Counted from the stretch's first letter, positions 46,569-59,680 are shown. The stretch: 64,000 nt of DNA from Shewanella jiangmenensis (GCF_018596335.1 NZ_JAHEPS010000006.1:1-64000); one strand, 5' to 3'. Made by a program: numbers and translations. The notes: a model not told the origin generated them from the letters alone.

Positions 46569-48911
46569 TTATAAAATAAAGGCATAGCTCATTTTCATAA
46601 ACAAGGTTTGCTCGGTGCGTGTGAGGCCGGGGTAGGTGTCATCCGAGACCATGTTGTCGCCGTAACCGAGGTAAAACACGCTGAGCGGATTGAGTTTGTA
46701 GCCGTATAAAAGCTCGGTGCCCAAATCTTCGCTGAGGCGGTCTGGTGTTTGATACAGATACAGCGACGGATCGCGCTCAATATGGGTGTAGATACTCGAC
46801 AGGCGAATAAAACTCTCGACGCTGAGCTGCCAGTTAAGGCGCACATCGGTGAGATTGGCGGTCAGCAGGCGGCCATCGTCCACATCAAGCGCATAGTAGT
46901 TGTGATTAAGCTCAAGCGCGAGACTGTCGGTCAGCTTAAGCTCAAGCTCAGTTTCAACATCGAGACTGTCGCCCAGGCGATTGTTGGCAATATCGATTTC
47001 ATCGCCAAAGCCAATTTCAACGCCGGCCGACAGCCAGGTCACAGGTGCAACGCTGCTCTCAAGCCAGACGCGGGTTTCAGTAAACTCGGTGGTGTTGCCT
47101 TCTATCGCAAGCGAGCTGCCATCGAGGCGCTTGCCCACGCGGTCACGGGTTACCCAGCCTGTGCCCCAAAAGCTTTGCCAGCCGCCTTCAGCCACCAAAA
47201 AGCCTTCCCATTCCTGCTCAATCTGCTCGCCATTCTGGTTTTGGGTGACGTCCCAGTCGCCGCCAAGTTCCACCTCGTTAAACCAGCTTTGCTCCGGATA
47301 CCAGACATAGCCGCCGCCAGCCACGGCGCGGCGCTGGTCAACCTTTTCGATAAAGCCAAGATCGGCACGAAAATCTTCGCCGATAGACTCGTAATCGGCG
47401 CGCAGGTAGTAATTGCGGGTCGCGTGTTTATAGCCAAGCTTGTACATCTCGCCGCCAAAGGCGCCGTCTTTGTGGGTACGCAGTACCCGTTCATTCACGC
47501 CGCAATCGCCGCTGTTACAGGGCACCTGCTGCAGGCAGTCGCCATCGACGCGGCAAAAGTCGCGGTACAGCTCATCGGGGTATTGGGTATCTGAGGTGGC
47601 CAGCTGGGCAATCAGGGTGTCCTGCGCGGTGGGCTGATATTTAACATCGGCCGACACCACCATATTGTGGTAGTTGTCGCTCTTTTTACCTGTGACCACT
47701 GCACCTATGGCTAAGGCTTCGCTGCTGGTGTAAAGATAGCGAGCCGCGAGGTTGTGGCTTTCTTCATCCAGGCTTGCCACGGTGGAGCTTAAGTTGCCCG
47801 GTACCAGAAAATGGCTGCCGTTGTCGTTAGTGCCCAAAAATGCCAGGGTATGGTTTTCCGATTTCTGGGTAAACTTCACCCCGTAATCCGGATCGGCAAT
47901 ATTGCGGGTGTGCAGCAGCGCCACCTGGCTGTCGAAGTAGTCTTTGTTATCGAGGAAAAACGCGCGTTTTTCTTCAAAAAACAGGGTGAAGTTGGAGTTG
48001 ACGTTGAGCTGGCCGGCGTCGGCTTCGACCTGGGAGAAATCCGGATTGATGGTGGCATTGACCAGCGCCGATGGGTTGATGGCCCAGCGTAAATCCAATC
48101 CGGCATCGACATTGTTGTCATCCTGCCATTCGCTGTCCGGCGCCTGCTCACGCTCACGGCTGCCTTTGGCAACCAATGATGGCGTAAGCTGCAGCCCCTT
48201 GCCCAAATCCACCGCTTCAAAGCCGCTCACGACTCCAAGCTGACACAGCTGACAGCTGTTTGAGCGGGAGATCTTATGGCTTGAAAGCCGATGCTCGGTA
48301 TTGCGCGGATAAAAGCGGATGAGCTCAAAGCCCCATTGCTTGCTGCCGGGCTTGTCTTCAAAACTGAGCTGCGACAGCGGAATGGCGATTTCGACCTCAT
48401 AACCTTCATCGGTAATGCGCCCGGCGCTGTCCCAAATGCCGTCCCAGGCCTTGCTCTCCTCTTTGGTGAGCTCATTCTCAATCGAATCCAACTGCACCCC
48501 GAGCGGATTGACGAAAAAGTTGTAGGCAAGGCGGGCGTTGTTGAAGGTATCGAGCTTAAGCCCGACCAGATCTTCCCCCCAAATATCATCCCTTGGCCGC
48601 AAATGGGCACGGATGGCGTTGGGATTGGGGTCCTTGGCGCTGAAGGCCACATACAGCGTGGTTTCAGAGGCGTAGACTCTGGCTTCGGTGACCACAGGCG
48701 CAGGGGCGTTTTCGGCCGGACGGGTTTCGTAATTGAGTGTGGCGACGGCGGCATGTTGCCACACTGGATCTGACAGATCGCCATCAATGCTGGCCGCATC
48801 GGCGTGATAGGGGACTTGCAGCGAAAATTGCCCGGCGCTGCCTGCGTGGCTCATCAGCGGCGCAAAGGACAGGGCGAGCAGGGCGCTGACGGCAGATATC
48901 CTTGATTTCAA
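46569..48911 (-). CDS. CBM9-like / DUF5916 outer-membrane protein
   Basis: A 780-residue exported protein. Signal peptide 1-23 (...LMSHA), an N-terminal carbohydrate-binding family 9-like domain (about 30-220; IDGDLSDPVWQHAAVATL, EARVYASETTLYVAFSAKDP, YEVEIAIPLSQL), then a DUF5916-type beta-barrel to the C-terminus (NPDFSQVEADAGQLNVNSNF, FFEEKRAFFLDNKDYF; last residues SYAFIL). Function is unknown; related proteins are surface proteins suspected of binding polysaccharide or peptide. The start is TTG at 48911 with a weak ribosome site, but it yields a proper signal peptide. It is alone between convergent and co-directional neighbours. Confidence 0.85.
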   Translation of the reverse strand: MKSRISAVSALLALSFAPLMSHAGSAGQFSLQVPYHADAASIDGDLSDPVWQHAAVATLNYETRPAENAPAPVVTEARVYASETTLYVAFSAKDPNPNAIRAHLRPRDDIWGEDLVGLKLDTFNNARLAYNFFVNPLGVQLDSIENELTKEESKAWDGIWDSAGRITDEGYEVEIAIPLSQLSFEDKPGSKQWGFELIRFYPRNTEHRLSSHKISRSNSCQLCQLGVVSGFEAVDLGKGLQLTPSLVAKGSREREQAPDSEWQDDNNVDAGLDLRWAINPSALVNATINPDFSQVEADAGQLNVNSNFTLFFEEKRAFFLDNKDYFDSQVALLHTRNIADPDYGVKFTQKSENHTLAFLGTNDNGSHFLVPGNLSSTVASLDEESHNLAARYLYTSSEALAIGAVVTGKKSDNYHNMVVSADVKYQPTAQDTLIAQLATSDTQYPDELYRDFCRVDGDCLQQVPCNSGDCGVNERVLRTHKDGAFGGEMYKLGYKHATRNYYLRADYESIGEDFRADLGFIEKVDQRRAVAGGGYVWYPEQSWFNEVELGGDWDVTQNQNGEQIEQEWEGFLVAEGGWQSFWGTGWVTRDRVGKRLDGSSLAIEGNTTEFTETRVWLESSVAPVTWLSAGVEIGFGDEIDIANNRLGDSLDVETELELKLTDSLALELNHNYYALDVDDGRLLTANLTDVRLNWQLSVESFIRLSSIYTHIERDPSLYLYQTPDRLSEDLGTELLYGYKLNPLSVFYLGYGDNMVSDDTYPGLTRTEQTLFMKMSYAFIL

Positions 48912-49035
48912 TGTGGTTTATCTCGTTGTTATCGCAAAGCTTATCGATTTTTTATTAGTGCCTCAGTGTACTTGAGCCAAGCTGTAAACTCTGGGCTGAT
49001 TTGTTACAAATTATAAGTGAGTGTGCGGTTTGGCT

Positions 49036-49066
49036 AAAAACAGCAACGCCCGCAGTGCGGGCGTTG
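49036..49066 (-). terminator. Hairpin terminator after cysZ
   Basis: Perfect stem AACGCCCGC / GCGGGCGTT with a three-base loop, followed on the minus strand by GCTGTTTTTAG, 20-50 bp past the cysZ stop. Confidence 0.75.
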
Positions 49067-49087
49067 GCAGATAAATGCAAGCGAAGC

Positions 49088-49888
49088 TTAATCCGGCGCT
49101 ATCGTTGGGTGGCGGTAGGCTTCGCGGTAGCGTTCAACCCACATGGCGGTGGCGCCGCAAATGGCCACCGGCATCACGATAAAGTTCACGATAGGGATCA
49201 TCGAAAACAGGGTAACCGCCGCGCCAAAGCTCATGCTGGTGCCCTTGGTCTGGCGCAGGGCAAAGCGCATATCATCGAAAGGAACCTTGTGGTTATCAAA
49301 GGGATAATCGCAGTATTGAATCGCCATCATCCAGCTGCTGAACAAAAACCACAGCACAGGGGCGGCAGTCTGGCCGACGAGGGGCACCAAAAATAGCGCG
49401 AGGCACAGCAGCGCCCGTGGCAGATAGTATTTCAGTTTCAGCCATTCACGGCCGAGGATCCGCGGCAGATCTTTAAGTAAATCCGTGGTGTTGCCGGTAT
49501 AAAGCGGCTTGCCGGTGAGAAGCTGCTCGACTTTTTCGGCCAGCAAGCCGTTAAAGGGCGCGGCGAGCCAGTTCATTACCGAGCTGAACACAAAGGCCAT
49601 CACCACCAACATGGCAACCACCGCCAGCGGCCACAGCAGGAAATTAAGCCACGACAGATACTCAGGCAACATGCCGCTGACCCAGGCAAACAGGGTCTCG
49701 AGCTGACCAAGGGCGACATAAAAAGCGGCCGAAAACAGGGTGAGGTTAATCATCAGCGGAATAAACACAAAGGTTCTTAGGCCTGGGCGGCGGATGAGGT
49801 TAAACCCTTCCATAAAGTAGTTGAAACCGCTTTTGGCAGCGGTGGCGGTGGCCCGGGACGAAGAAAGCGAAGGATGAGGCATGGTCAC
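49088..49888 (-). CDS. cysZ: Sulfate transporter CysZ
   Basis: A 266-residue inner-membrane protein matching CysZ: GFNYFMEGFNLIRRPGLRTFVFIPLMINL at the N-terminus, FNGLLAEKVEQLLTG, and the C-terminal MSFGAAVTLFSMIPIVNFIVMPVAICGAT with ATAMWVERYRE. Four to six hydrophobic segments. CysZ takes up sulfate at low concentration for assimilation. It is divergent from smc with 297 bp between the starts. GTG 49888 has GGAG five bases upstream; an ATG two codons later is the alternative. The pairing of cysZ with zipA-ligA nearby is the E. coli arrangement. Confidence 0.93.
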   Translation of the reverse strand: MTMPHPSLSSSRATATAAKSGFNYFMEGFNLIRRPGLRTFVFIPLMINLTLFSAAFYVALGQLETLFAWVSGMLPEYLSWLNFLLWPLAVVAMLVVMAFVFSSVMNWLAAPFNGLLAEKVEQLLTGKPLYTGNTTDLLKDLPRILGREWLKLKYYLPRALLCLALFLVPLVGQTAAPVLWFLFSSWMMAIQYCDYPFDNHKVPFDDMRFALRQTKGTSMSFGAAVTLFSMIPIVNFIVMPVAICGATAMWVERYREAYRHPTIAPD

Positions 49889-50185
49889 GTTGGCTCCAAA
49901 TTACTCTGTTTGGCGCATTGTCATCGACAGACAAGGACAAGCGCAAGGGCGAAATTGTGGCGAATTACGTCAAACAGCCGCTGACAGCCTATCGGCGGCA
50001 CATAAGTTTGCCAACCGGCCGTTGGCAGCACAGAAAATCGTTACAAATTGCGGATTGCTTTGGTAAAGTTAGCTGCAAAATAACAGCAGTGATGGGACAG
50101 CCGCCGCCCGCTCCACATTCACTTTCTGACCCCTTAATTGGTTTTCGCACCGACCTTGGTGCTTTCGGGACGACTTGACTGGCAT

Positions 50186-53100
50186 ATGAGACTGAAACAA
50201 ATAAAACTTGCTGGCTTCAAGTCCTTTGTCGACCCGACCAAAATCCCGTTTCCCAATCCCCTGACGGCCATTATCGGCCCCAACGGCTGTGGCAAGTCCA
50301 ACGTGATTGACGCCGTGCGCTGGGTGCTCGGCGAAAGCTCTGCCAAGCACCTTCGCGGCGACTCCATGACCGACGTTATCTTTAATGGCTCAAGCGCCAG
50401 ACGCCCGGTGTCGGTTGCGTCGGTGGAGCTGGTATTTGATAACCGCGAAGGGCGCCTTGGCGGCCAGTATGCAAGTTACGAAGAAATCGCCGTTAAGCGC
50501 CAGGTGAGCCGCGACGGCGAATCAAACTATTTTCTTAATGGCCAGAAGTGCCGGCGCAAGGACATTACCGATCTCTTTATGGGCACCGGCCTTGGCGCGC
50601 GCAGTTACGCCATTATCGAGCAGGGGATGATTTCGCGGCTGATTGAATCCAAGCCGCAGGAATTAAGAGTCTTTATCGAAGAGGCGGCGGGTATTTCCCG
50701 TTACAAAGAGCGCCGGCGTGATACCGAAAACCGCATCCGCCACACCCGCGAAAACCTGGAACGCCTTGGCGCCATCCGTCTGGAGCTTGGCAAGCAGCTT
50801 GAAAAACTAGCCATTCAGGCCGAAGCGGCCAAACGCTACCGCGAATACAAGCAGGCCGAGCGCAGCACCCACGCCGAACTTTTGGTGATGCGCTATCAGG
50901 ATATCTGCGATGAAGCAGACAGCCTCACCAGCGAAGTCGAGCAGCAAACCTTTTTGTACGAGGGTGCCAAAGCGGCGCTAAGTACCATCGATGCCCGCCT
51001 GTCGGAGCAAAAGCTTGCCCTTGGGGCGCTGACCGACAGCGAGGGGGTGACACTTGAAAGCTATTATCAGGCCGGCACTGAGGTTGCGCGGCTTGAGCAG
51101 CAGCTCTCCCACCTTGAAGAGCACAACCGTGGTCTGAGCCTCAGGGTCGATGCCATAAAACTTGAGCTCTCGACCCTCGAGACCGAGCGTCTTGCGCTAA
51201 GCGAAGCCAAAGACGGGGCGACCGAGGCACTGGAAGAGGCAAACGAGGCCCTCCTTGCACTCGAAGAAACCCATGAAGCCTGGCAGCTTAGCGCCGAAGA
51301 GGCGAGCGATAACCTCGACAGTCTTCGCGCAGCACTTACACATGCCGAGCGCGCTAGCAGCGATGCCAAACGCGCAAAAGACATGGCCGCGCAGCAGCAG
51401 GAGCATCTTCGCCGGGCGCTTATCGAGCGAGAGCAAAGCCTTGACAGTTACCATCGTCAGTTAAGCGCGCTTCCCCAAGCCAATACCAATAACAGTGCAG
51501 AGTCCGGCGCAGCGTTTTCAAATGCGCAGCCTTCCTTTAATAGCGAAATTGATGCGCTGACAGATGCGCTCACTGCCGCTCGCACAAAGGAAACGCTGGC
51601 AAGGGAGCAGCGAAACGCGCTGTCGCAGCGGCTTGATTCTGACAAGCGGCGTGAGAGCGAGCTTAACGGCAGGCTCTCTGTGCTTGAGGGGCTGCTTTCA
51701 CGCGCTGCGGCGCATTTTAGTGATAGTGACGGCGATGGCAATAGCGATGGCAATGGTGGTAGTCATGGCGTAGTGCCGCTGTGGCGCACCTTGAAAGTCG
51801 AAGCAGGCTTTGAAGCCGTGGTGTCGCAGTTTTTAGGTTCCCTGATGGAGCAGCCGGTGCTGGGCGGCGCTGACAGCAGTGTCTTTGCCAGCAGTGTCTT
51901 TGATAGCAGTGCCTTTGACAGCAATGTTATCGACAGCAATGCCACCGAGCAAAGTGATGCAATCCGCCCGGGTTTTGTGCGCATCGATGCAGCGCAAGCT
52001 GGCGCCAGTTTTCTAAGTGCCGCTCAGAACAATCCAAATCAGCACATTCCTCAAGGATTCAGTAAGGTCAGCGCGCCGGTTAACCTCTTGCCCTGGCTTG
52101 GGCGGGTGGAGTATGCAGATACCCTCGATGAAGCCAAAGCCAAGCTTGCCACACTTGCAGCCGACGGCATTATTCTGGTGCAAACCGGTCAGCTGCTCGG
52201 CCATGGCTTTATGCTTGAGCGGATAGACAACAGCCAGGATAAACTTGCCCAGCGCGCCGAGGCCGATGCGCTCAAAGACGAGCTGGCGGCACTGGTTGCT
52301 GCCATTTTGCAGCTTGAAGATGAGCTTAAACGCAGCTCACAAAGCCTTGATGATGCCAGCGCTGAGCGTCGCAGCGCCGAGGCCAAACTTGCCGATGCCA
52401 AACAGGAAGCGTCCCGCGCTCAGGCAAGGTGGGAAGCAGAGCAGGCAAGCCTTTTACAGCTTGCGCGCCAGCGGGAATTTATTGAAGCCGAAATTCAAAG
52501 GCTGGATGCGCAGCAGCAGGAAGCAAGGCTTAGCCTTGAAGCCGGTGACGAGGCGCTGTTTGTCCATGAAGACGCGGCCGAGCGCGCGCAGGCAGCGCTT
52601 GAACTTGCCCAAAGTAAACTGGCTGGCGCCAGCAGCCTTGCCCAGGAGCGGCGTGCATCCCTCAGTAACCTTGAAAAGTCGCTTGCAGCCAAACGGGCGC
52701 AGTGCCACGAGCTTGGCACCAAGCGGGCGCTGCTGTGTCAGCAACTTGACGCCGCCGACGCGGGGCTTGGGAAGTTACGCGCTCAGCAAACCCTGCTGAA
52801 TGAAGAGCTTGCCAAGGCCTCCAAGCTTGGCGGCGAGGCCGACCGGGAGCAGCTTGCCGCCAAACTTCGCGAACAAGTGGCGCTGCAACAACAGCGGCAA
52901 ACAGCGCTTGCTGAAAACCGCGCCGCTCAGGCGGAGGTTCAGTCGCAAATCGACGCTTTACTATTGAAGCAAAAACAAGAAGTTGGCAAGATAGAACACT
53001 TGACTCGTACCCTCGAATCGTTAAAGCTACGTCGGGAAGGGTTAAAAGGTCAGGCCGAGTCGCAGCTCTCGCTTTTAGCCGAGGCCGATATTCGCCTGAG

Positions 53101-53803
53101 CGACGTGGCGCCGACGCTGCCAGCCCACGCCAGCGTGGATGAATGGCAGGCAAAACTTGAGAAATTAAAGAGTAAAATCAGTCGTCTTGGCGCCATAAAC
53201 TTGGCGGCGATCGAAGAGTACGACGAGGCCAAGTCCCGCAAAGATTACCTCGATGAGCAGGACAATGACCTCAATCAGGCGCTCGAAAGCCTTGAAGAGG
53301 CCATCCGGCGTATCGACCGGGAAACCCGCAGCCGCTTCAAAGCCACCTTTGAGCAGGTTAATGCGGATCTGGGGATGTTGTTCCCCAAAGTGTTCGGCGG
53401 CGGCAGCGCGTATCTTGCCCTCACCGACGATGATTTACTGGAGACCGGCGTGACCATCATGGCCCGGCCTCCCGGCAAAAAGAACTCCACAATCCACCTG
53501 CTGTCGGGTGGTGAAAAAGCACTGACCGCTTTATCATTGGTGTTCGCCATTTTCAGGCTCAATCCAGCGCCGTTTTGTATGCTCGACGAGGTCGATGCTC
53601 CGCTGGACGATGCCAACGTCGACAGGTTCTGCCGATTACTGCAGGAAATGTCGGCCAGCGTGCAGTTTATTTACATCAGCCACAATAAAATTACCATGGA
53701 GATGGCTGATCAGTTGGTCGGGGTTACCATGCATGAGCCGGGCGTCTCACGCATCGTAGCGGTCGATATCGAAGAGGCCGTGGCCATGGCACAGGCGGAA
53801 TAA
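50186..53803 (+). CDS. smc: Chromosome segregation protein SMC
   Basis: A 1205-residue SMC ATPase. Walker A GPNGCGKSN (31-39), long coiled coils (about 165-500 and 670-1020), a hinge near 500-670, and the C-terminal ATPase half with LLSGGEKALTALSLVFAIF signature, Walker B CMLDEVDAPLDD and the SHNKITM switch. It loads on DNA with ScpA/ScpB to organise chromosomes; their genes are not in this window. It replaces MukB of enterics. The hinge holds a low-complexity insert (15-bp repeat five times; Asp/Gly/Asn-rich stretch), unusual for SMC. The ATG at 50186 gives the standard MRLKQIKLAGFKSF start although its ribosome site is poor. Confidence 0.95.
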   Translation: MRLKQIKLAGFKSFVDPTKIPFPNPLTAIIGPNGCGKSNVIDAVRWVLGESSAKHLRGDSMTDVIFNGSSARRPVSVASVELVFDNREGRLGGQYASYEEIAVKRQVSRDGESNYFLNGQKCRRKDITDLFMGTGLGARSYAIIEQGMISRLIESKPQELRVFIEEAAGISRYKERRRDTENRIRHTRENLERLGAIRLELGKQLEKLAIQAEAAKRYREYKQAERSTHAELLVMRYQDICDEADSLTSEVEQQTFLYEGAKAALSTIDARLSEQKLALGALTDSEGVTLESYYQAGTEVARLEQQLSHLEEHNRGLSLRVDAIKLELSTLETERLALSEAKDGATEALEEANEALLALEETHEAWQLSAEEASDNLDSLRAALTHAERASSDAKRAKDMAAQQQEHLRRALIEREQSLDSYHRQLSALPQANTNNSAESGAAFSNAQPSFNSEIDALTDALTAARTKETLAREQRNALSQRLDSDKRRESELNGRLSVLEGLLSRAAAHFSDSDGDGNSDGNGGSHGVVPLWRTLKVEAGFEAVVSQFLGSLMEQPVLGGADSSVFASSVFDSSAFDSNVIDSNATEQSDAIRPGFVRIDAAQAGASFLSAAQNNPNQHIPQGFSKVSAPVNLLPWLGRVEYADTLDEAKAKLATLAADGIILVQTGQLLGHGFMLERIDNSQDKLAQRAEADALKDELAALVAAILQLEDELKRSSQSLDDASAERRSAEAKLADAKQEASRAQARWEAEQASLLQLARQREFIEAEIQRLDAQQQEARLSLEAGDEALFVHEDAAERAQAALELAQSKLAGASSLAQERRASLSNLEKSLAAKRAQCHELGTKRALLCQQLDAADAGLGKLRAQQTLLNEELAKASKLGGEADREQLAAKLREQVALQQQRQTALAENRAAQAEVQSQIDALLLKQKQEVGKIEHLTRTLESLKLRREGLKGQAESQLSLLAEADIRLSDVAPTLPAHASVDEWQAKLEKLKSKISRLGAINLAAIEEYDEAKSRKDYLDEQDNDLNQALESLEEAIRRIDRETRSRFKATFEQVNADLGMLFPKVFGGGSAYLALTDDDLLETGVTIMARPPGKKNSTIHLLSGGEKALTALSLVFAIFRLNPAPFCMLDEVDAPLDDANVDRFCRLLQEMSASVQFIYISHNKITMEMADQLVGVTMHEPGVSRIVAVDIEEAVAMAQAE
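51875..51949 (+). repeat. 15-bp tandem repeat inside smc (hinge), five units
   Basis: In-frame units AGCAGTGTCTTTGCC, AGCAGTGTCTTTGAT, AGCAGTGCCTTTGAC, AGCAATGTTATCGAC and AGCAATGCCACCGAG encode SSVFA-SSVFD-SSAFD-SNVID-SNATE. The stretch is not conserved SMC sequence. Confidence 0.85.
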
Positions 53804-53826
53804 ATTCAGGAAAGACAGGTTATCCA

Positions 53827-57163
<3,337 letters not shown>

Positions 57164-57189
57164 CCTTTTGCGCCGGTTGTTTTGTGTCT

Positions 57190-57291
57190 GAGACTAGGCC
57201 GGTTGTGAGACTAGGCCTGTTGTGAGAGTAGGGCATTTGTGAAAGTAGGCCGTTTATGAAAGCACGGCGTTTGTGAAAGTAGCGCGGCTCG
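57190..57291. repeat. 17-bp tandem repeat, six imperfect units
   Basis: Six contiguous units from GAGACTAGGCCGGTTGT to GAAAGTAGCGCGGCTCG, the first two nearly identical and the later ones more diverged. Each unit is exactly 17 bp. No spacers, so it is not a CRISPR array. Confidence 0.85.
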
Positions 57292-57384
57292 CGAGATGAG
57301 GTTGTTAAGCGGCTGGCCCGTTTCGTCCGCTGACCCATTTCGTTAACCTGTCTATTTCGTTAACTTGGCCGGTGTTATGAGGTG

Positions 57385-57415
57385 AAAAAACGTCAACTTG
57401 CGGTTGGCGTTTTTT
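57385..57415 (+). terminator. Rho-independent terminator after ligA
   Basis: AACGTCAAC pairs with GGTTGGCGTT (one mismatch/bulge) around loop TTGC, flanked by A- and T-runs, about 220 bp past the ligA stop. Confidence 0.75.
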
Positions 57416-57483
57416 GTTGCTGAAAATCATGAAATAAAATATACAATATAACACAACAAAAGCATAACAACCGGAGAGAACCC

Positions 57484-58437
57484 ATGCACCCCCATTCATC
57501 CCGCCTGTCGGCAGCTTTGCTGCTTGCTTTACTGAGTTCACTGTCAATGGCCGCCGACGCGAAAGGCCGTCCGGGCACGGGCCCCACCGAGCCTGCCGAT
57601 CCCGATGTGGTGTTGCCTGTGCGAGTGGCCTGCAGCGCAACCATTAATCTGTGGGCGCAGGACATGACCGACCCACAGGTGGCCGATACCTGCGCGCAGC
57701 TCTCAAGCCAGGAAACTGATTTTCATCAGCGCATGCAGACCTTTGGCACGCCGGTCGCCGATGATGACAACGACAGCCTGCGGGTGGTGGTGTTTGACGA
57801 TTACACCCAGTACGACAAATACGGCTATGAACTTTTCAATATCAATACCAACAATGGCGGCATTTATATAGAAGGTAATCCGGCCGCGCCCGGCAATCAG
57901 GCGAGCTTTTATGCCCATGAGGCCGATTGGCTGCGACCGGAATTTCAGATCTGGAACTTAAGACACGAGTACATCCATTATCTGGAAGGGCGTTTTGTCA
58001 GCTACGGCGGCTTTAATTTCTACCCTGACAGCATGGTGTGGTGGGCCGAGGGGTTGGCTGAATACCTGTCACTTGGCAGCAATAATGCCAGCGCGGTTAA
58101 CCTGGCGCTCAGCACCCGCGCAGCGCGGCGCCCGACGCTGTCATCAATTTTTTCAACCAGTTACCGTGATGGCACCGACAAGGTGTATCGCTGGAGCGAT
58201 CTGGCGGTGCGCTTTTTGTTTGAGCGCCATCAGGCTGAATTGCTGGCGATGACTGAACATCTCAAGCACAACGATTTTACCGGCTATAAGGCCGCCCTGA
58301 ATGACTTTGCCGCCAATTATCAGGGCGAGTTTTCAAGCTGGATTGACACCTTGCAGACGCAGGTGCTGACCTTTACCGACAGTCAGCGGGAGCAGATGCT
58401 GCTTAAGCATTCTGAGCAGAAGGGACGTCATCGCTGA
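57484..58437 (+). CDS. Minimal M9-type (collagenase-like) metallopeptidase
   Basis: A 317-residue secreted protein. Signal peptide 1-24 (...LSMAAD), then a region with the peptidase M9 (Vibrio/Clostridium collagenase) catalytic pattern: NTNNGGIYIEGNP, HEYIHYLEGRF (HExxH, His161, Glu162, His165), and WWAEGLAEYLS with the downstream glutamates (Glu189, Glu193), one of which is the third zinc ligand in the family. Classical enzymes are 600-1100 residues with an activator domain before and PKD/binding domains after; here both are absent. The zinc site looks complete, so activity on a peptide or collagen-like substrate is plausible. A terminator follows. Confidence 0.78.
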   Translation: MHPHSSRLSAALLLALLSSLSMAADAKGRPGTGPTEPADPDVVLPVRVACSATINLWAQDMTDPQVADTCAQLSSQETDFHQRMQTFGTPVADDDNDSLRVVVFDDYTQYDKYGYELFNINTNNGGIYIEGNPAAPGNQASFYAHEADWLRPEFQIWNLRHEYIHYLEGRFVSYGGFNFYPDSMVWWAEGLAEYLSLGSNNASAVNLALSTRAARRPTLSSIFSTSYRDGTDKVYRWSDLAVRFLFERHQAELLAMTEHLKHNDFTGYKAALNDFAANYQGEFSSWIDTLQTQVLTFTDSQREQMLLKHSEQKGRHR

Positions 58438-58485
58438 GCTTTGGGCTTGTAGACCACGCCTTCTTAGCCCAATCCGCTCTACACC

Positions 58486-58508
58486 AAGCCTGCAGTTGCA
58501 GGCTTTTT
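58486..58508 (+). terminator. Rho-independent terminator after the M9 peptidase gene
   Basis: AAGCCTGC pairs with GCAGGCTT around loop AGTT and is followed by TTTT, about 50 bp past the stop. Confidence 0.85.
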
Positions 58509-58586
58509 CGTATTCCGGCGGGGTTTTCAACATCAGCCAAATAAGATATACAGGACATTAAACGCACGTTCGGATTTTTTGACACT

Positions 58587-59636
58587 ATGCAGTCAGCTTT
58601 ATACAGAGCCGAAGCCCGGATAGGGGATCAGGGCTACCCCGCCTGGGAGCTTTGCCAAATTCTGCGGGCCATCAGGCAGCTGTTTGGCGATGCCACACAC
58701 AGCGACATCTGTGAGCGGCTCGGCGTTGCCTATGAGCTGCTGCCGTCGATGACCCTGGTGCCTGTGTGGCAGGTGCAGGGGGCGATGGAGGCGCTGTGTT
58801 CTTTGTCCGACAATCCGGCCATCGGCTTTATCGCTGCCTCGGATTATCGGGTGAGTGAGCTTGGCTTTTTAAAGTCGCTGCTCGCAAACTGCGCCACGTT
58901 AAAGGACTGTTTTTTACTGCTCAATGACAACCCCGAATGGGCCGGCACCATGAACGACAGCCTGATAAGCTGGAGCGCAGATAGGCTGACCGTGCGCTGG
59001 CTTAATACCGCAAGGTTACCGGCGGCGCAGTTTATCTGTCACTTTCAGCACAGTCTCGGCGCCATTGTGGTGCTTGGGCGGGAGCTTTGCGGCGTCGATT
59101 TTCCGCTGCTGCATGTGGCGCTGCAGGGCGAGGCGCACCCCGGGGATGAGCTGTCAGTTTTGTGCGGCTGCGAGGTGAGCTTTAATGCGGACTTTTGTGA
59201 GTGGTCGGTGGCGCTTGATACCCTGTCGCTGCCGCTCACCTTTGAATTCAGTGACGCCGAAAAAGCGCCGGATGCACTGACAACACCTTCTTTTATCGAC
59301 ACAGTGCTTGGGGCACTTAAAGCCCATATGCCGGAGCTGCCGACCTTGGCTGAACTTGGCGGCGAGCTTGGTATGAGCGACCGTACCCTGCGCCGCCGGC
59401 TTGCGGACAATGGCTGCAGCTATCAGCGCCTGGTGGACAAGCTTCGAAGTCAGGCCGCCATCAGCCTTATTCTGGAAGGTGAGCTAGGGGTTGACGATAT
59501 TGCCGAGCGGCTGGGCTTTACCGATGTGAGTCATTTTCGCGCCAGTTTCAAGCACTGGCTTGGCGCGCCGCCCGGCCGCTTTGCCCGTTTGGTTGCCAAA
59601 GAGCCAACAAAATCCGCCGCGCCAAAGGCGCAGTAG
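58587..59636 (+). CDS. AraC-family transcriptional regulator
   Basis: A 349-residue regulator with an N-terminal arabinose-binding-type ligand domain (PF12625; about 20-210) and a C-terminal double helix-turn-helix (about 245-335): LAELGGELGMSDRTLRRRLADNGCSYQRLVDKLRSQAA, then GVDDIAERLGFTDVSHFRASFKHWLGAPPGRFA, the classic AraC second helix and PxxFR. Such regulators (OruR/ArgR-like) sense small organic molecules. The gene is convergent with the diheme cytochrome genes and may control them; no operator is seen. The start gives the normal family length. Confidence 0.88.
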   Translation: MQSALYRAEARIGDQGYPAWELCQILRAIRQLFGDATHSDICERLGVAYELLPSMTLVPVWQVQGAMEALCSLSDNPAIGFIAASDYRVSELGFLKSLLANCATLKDCFLLLNDNPEWAGTMNDSLISWSADRLTVRWLNTARLPAAQFICHFQHSLGAIVVLGRELCGVDFPLLHVALQGEAHPGDELSVLCGCEVSFNADFCEWSVALDTLSLPLTFEFSDAEKAPDALTTPSFIDTVLGALKAHMPELPTLAELGGELGMSDRTLRRRLADNGCSYQRLVDKLRSQAAISLILEGELGVDDIAERLGFTDVSHFRASFKHWLGAPPGRFARLVAKEPTKSAAPKAQ

Positions 59637-59680
59637 TTCACCCTGGATTGCTTCGTTAATGTTTGGGTAGGGCTACTGCG

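Larger units (their letters stand above)
57164..57483. other. Intergenic region with 17-bp repeat array and ligA terminator
   Basis: 320 bp without a gene: six 17-bp units (57190-57291), a second short repeat of (C/A)TTTCGTTAAC near 57340-57365, and the ligA terminator (57385-57415). Confidence 0.65.

Noticed and set aside
57190..57291. Possible CRISPR array
   Set aside because: The units follow directly with no spacers and are only 17 bp; no cas genes in the window. The same holds for the other tandem arrays.
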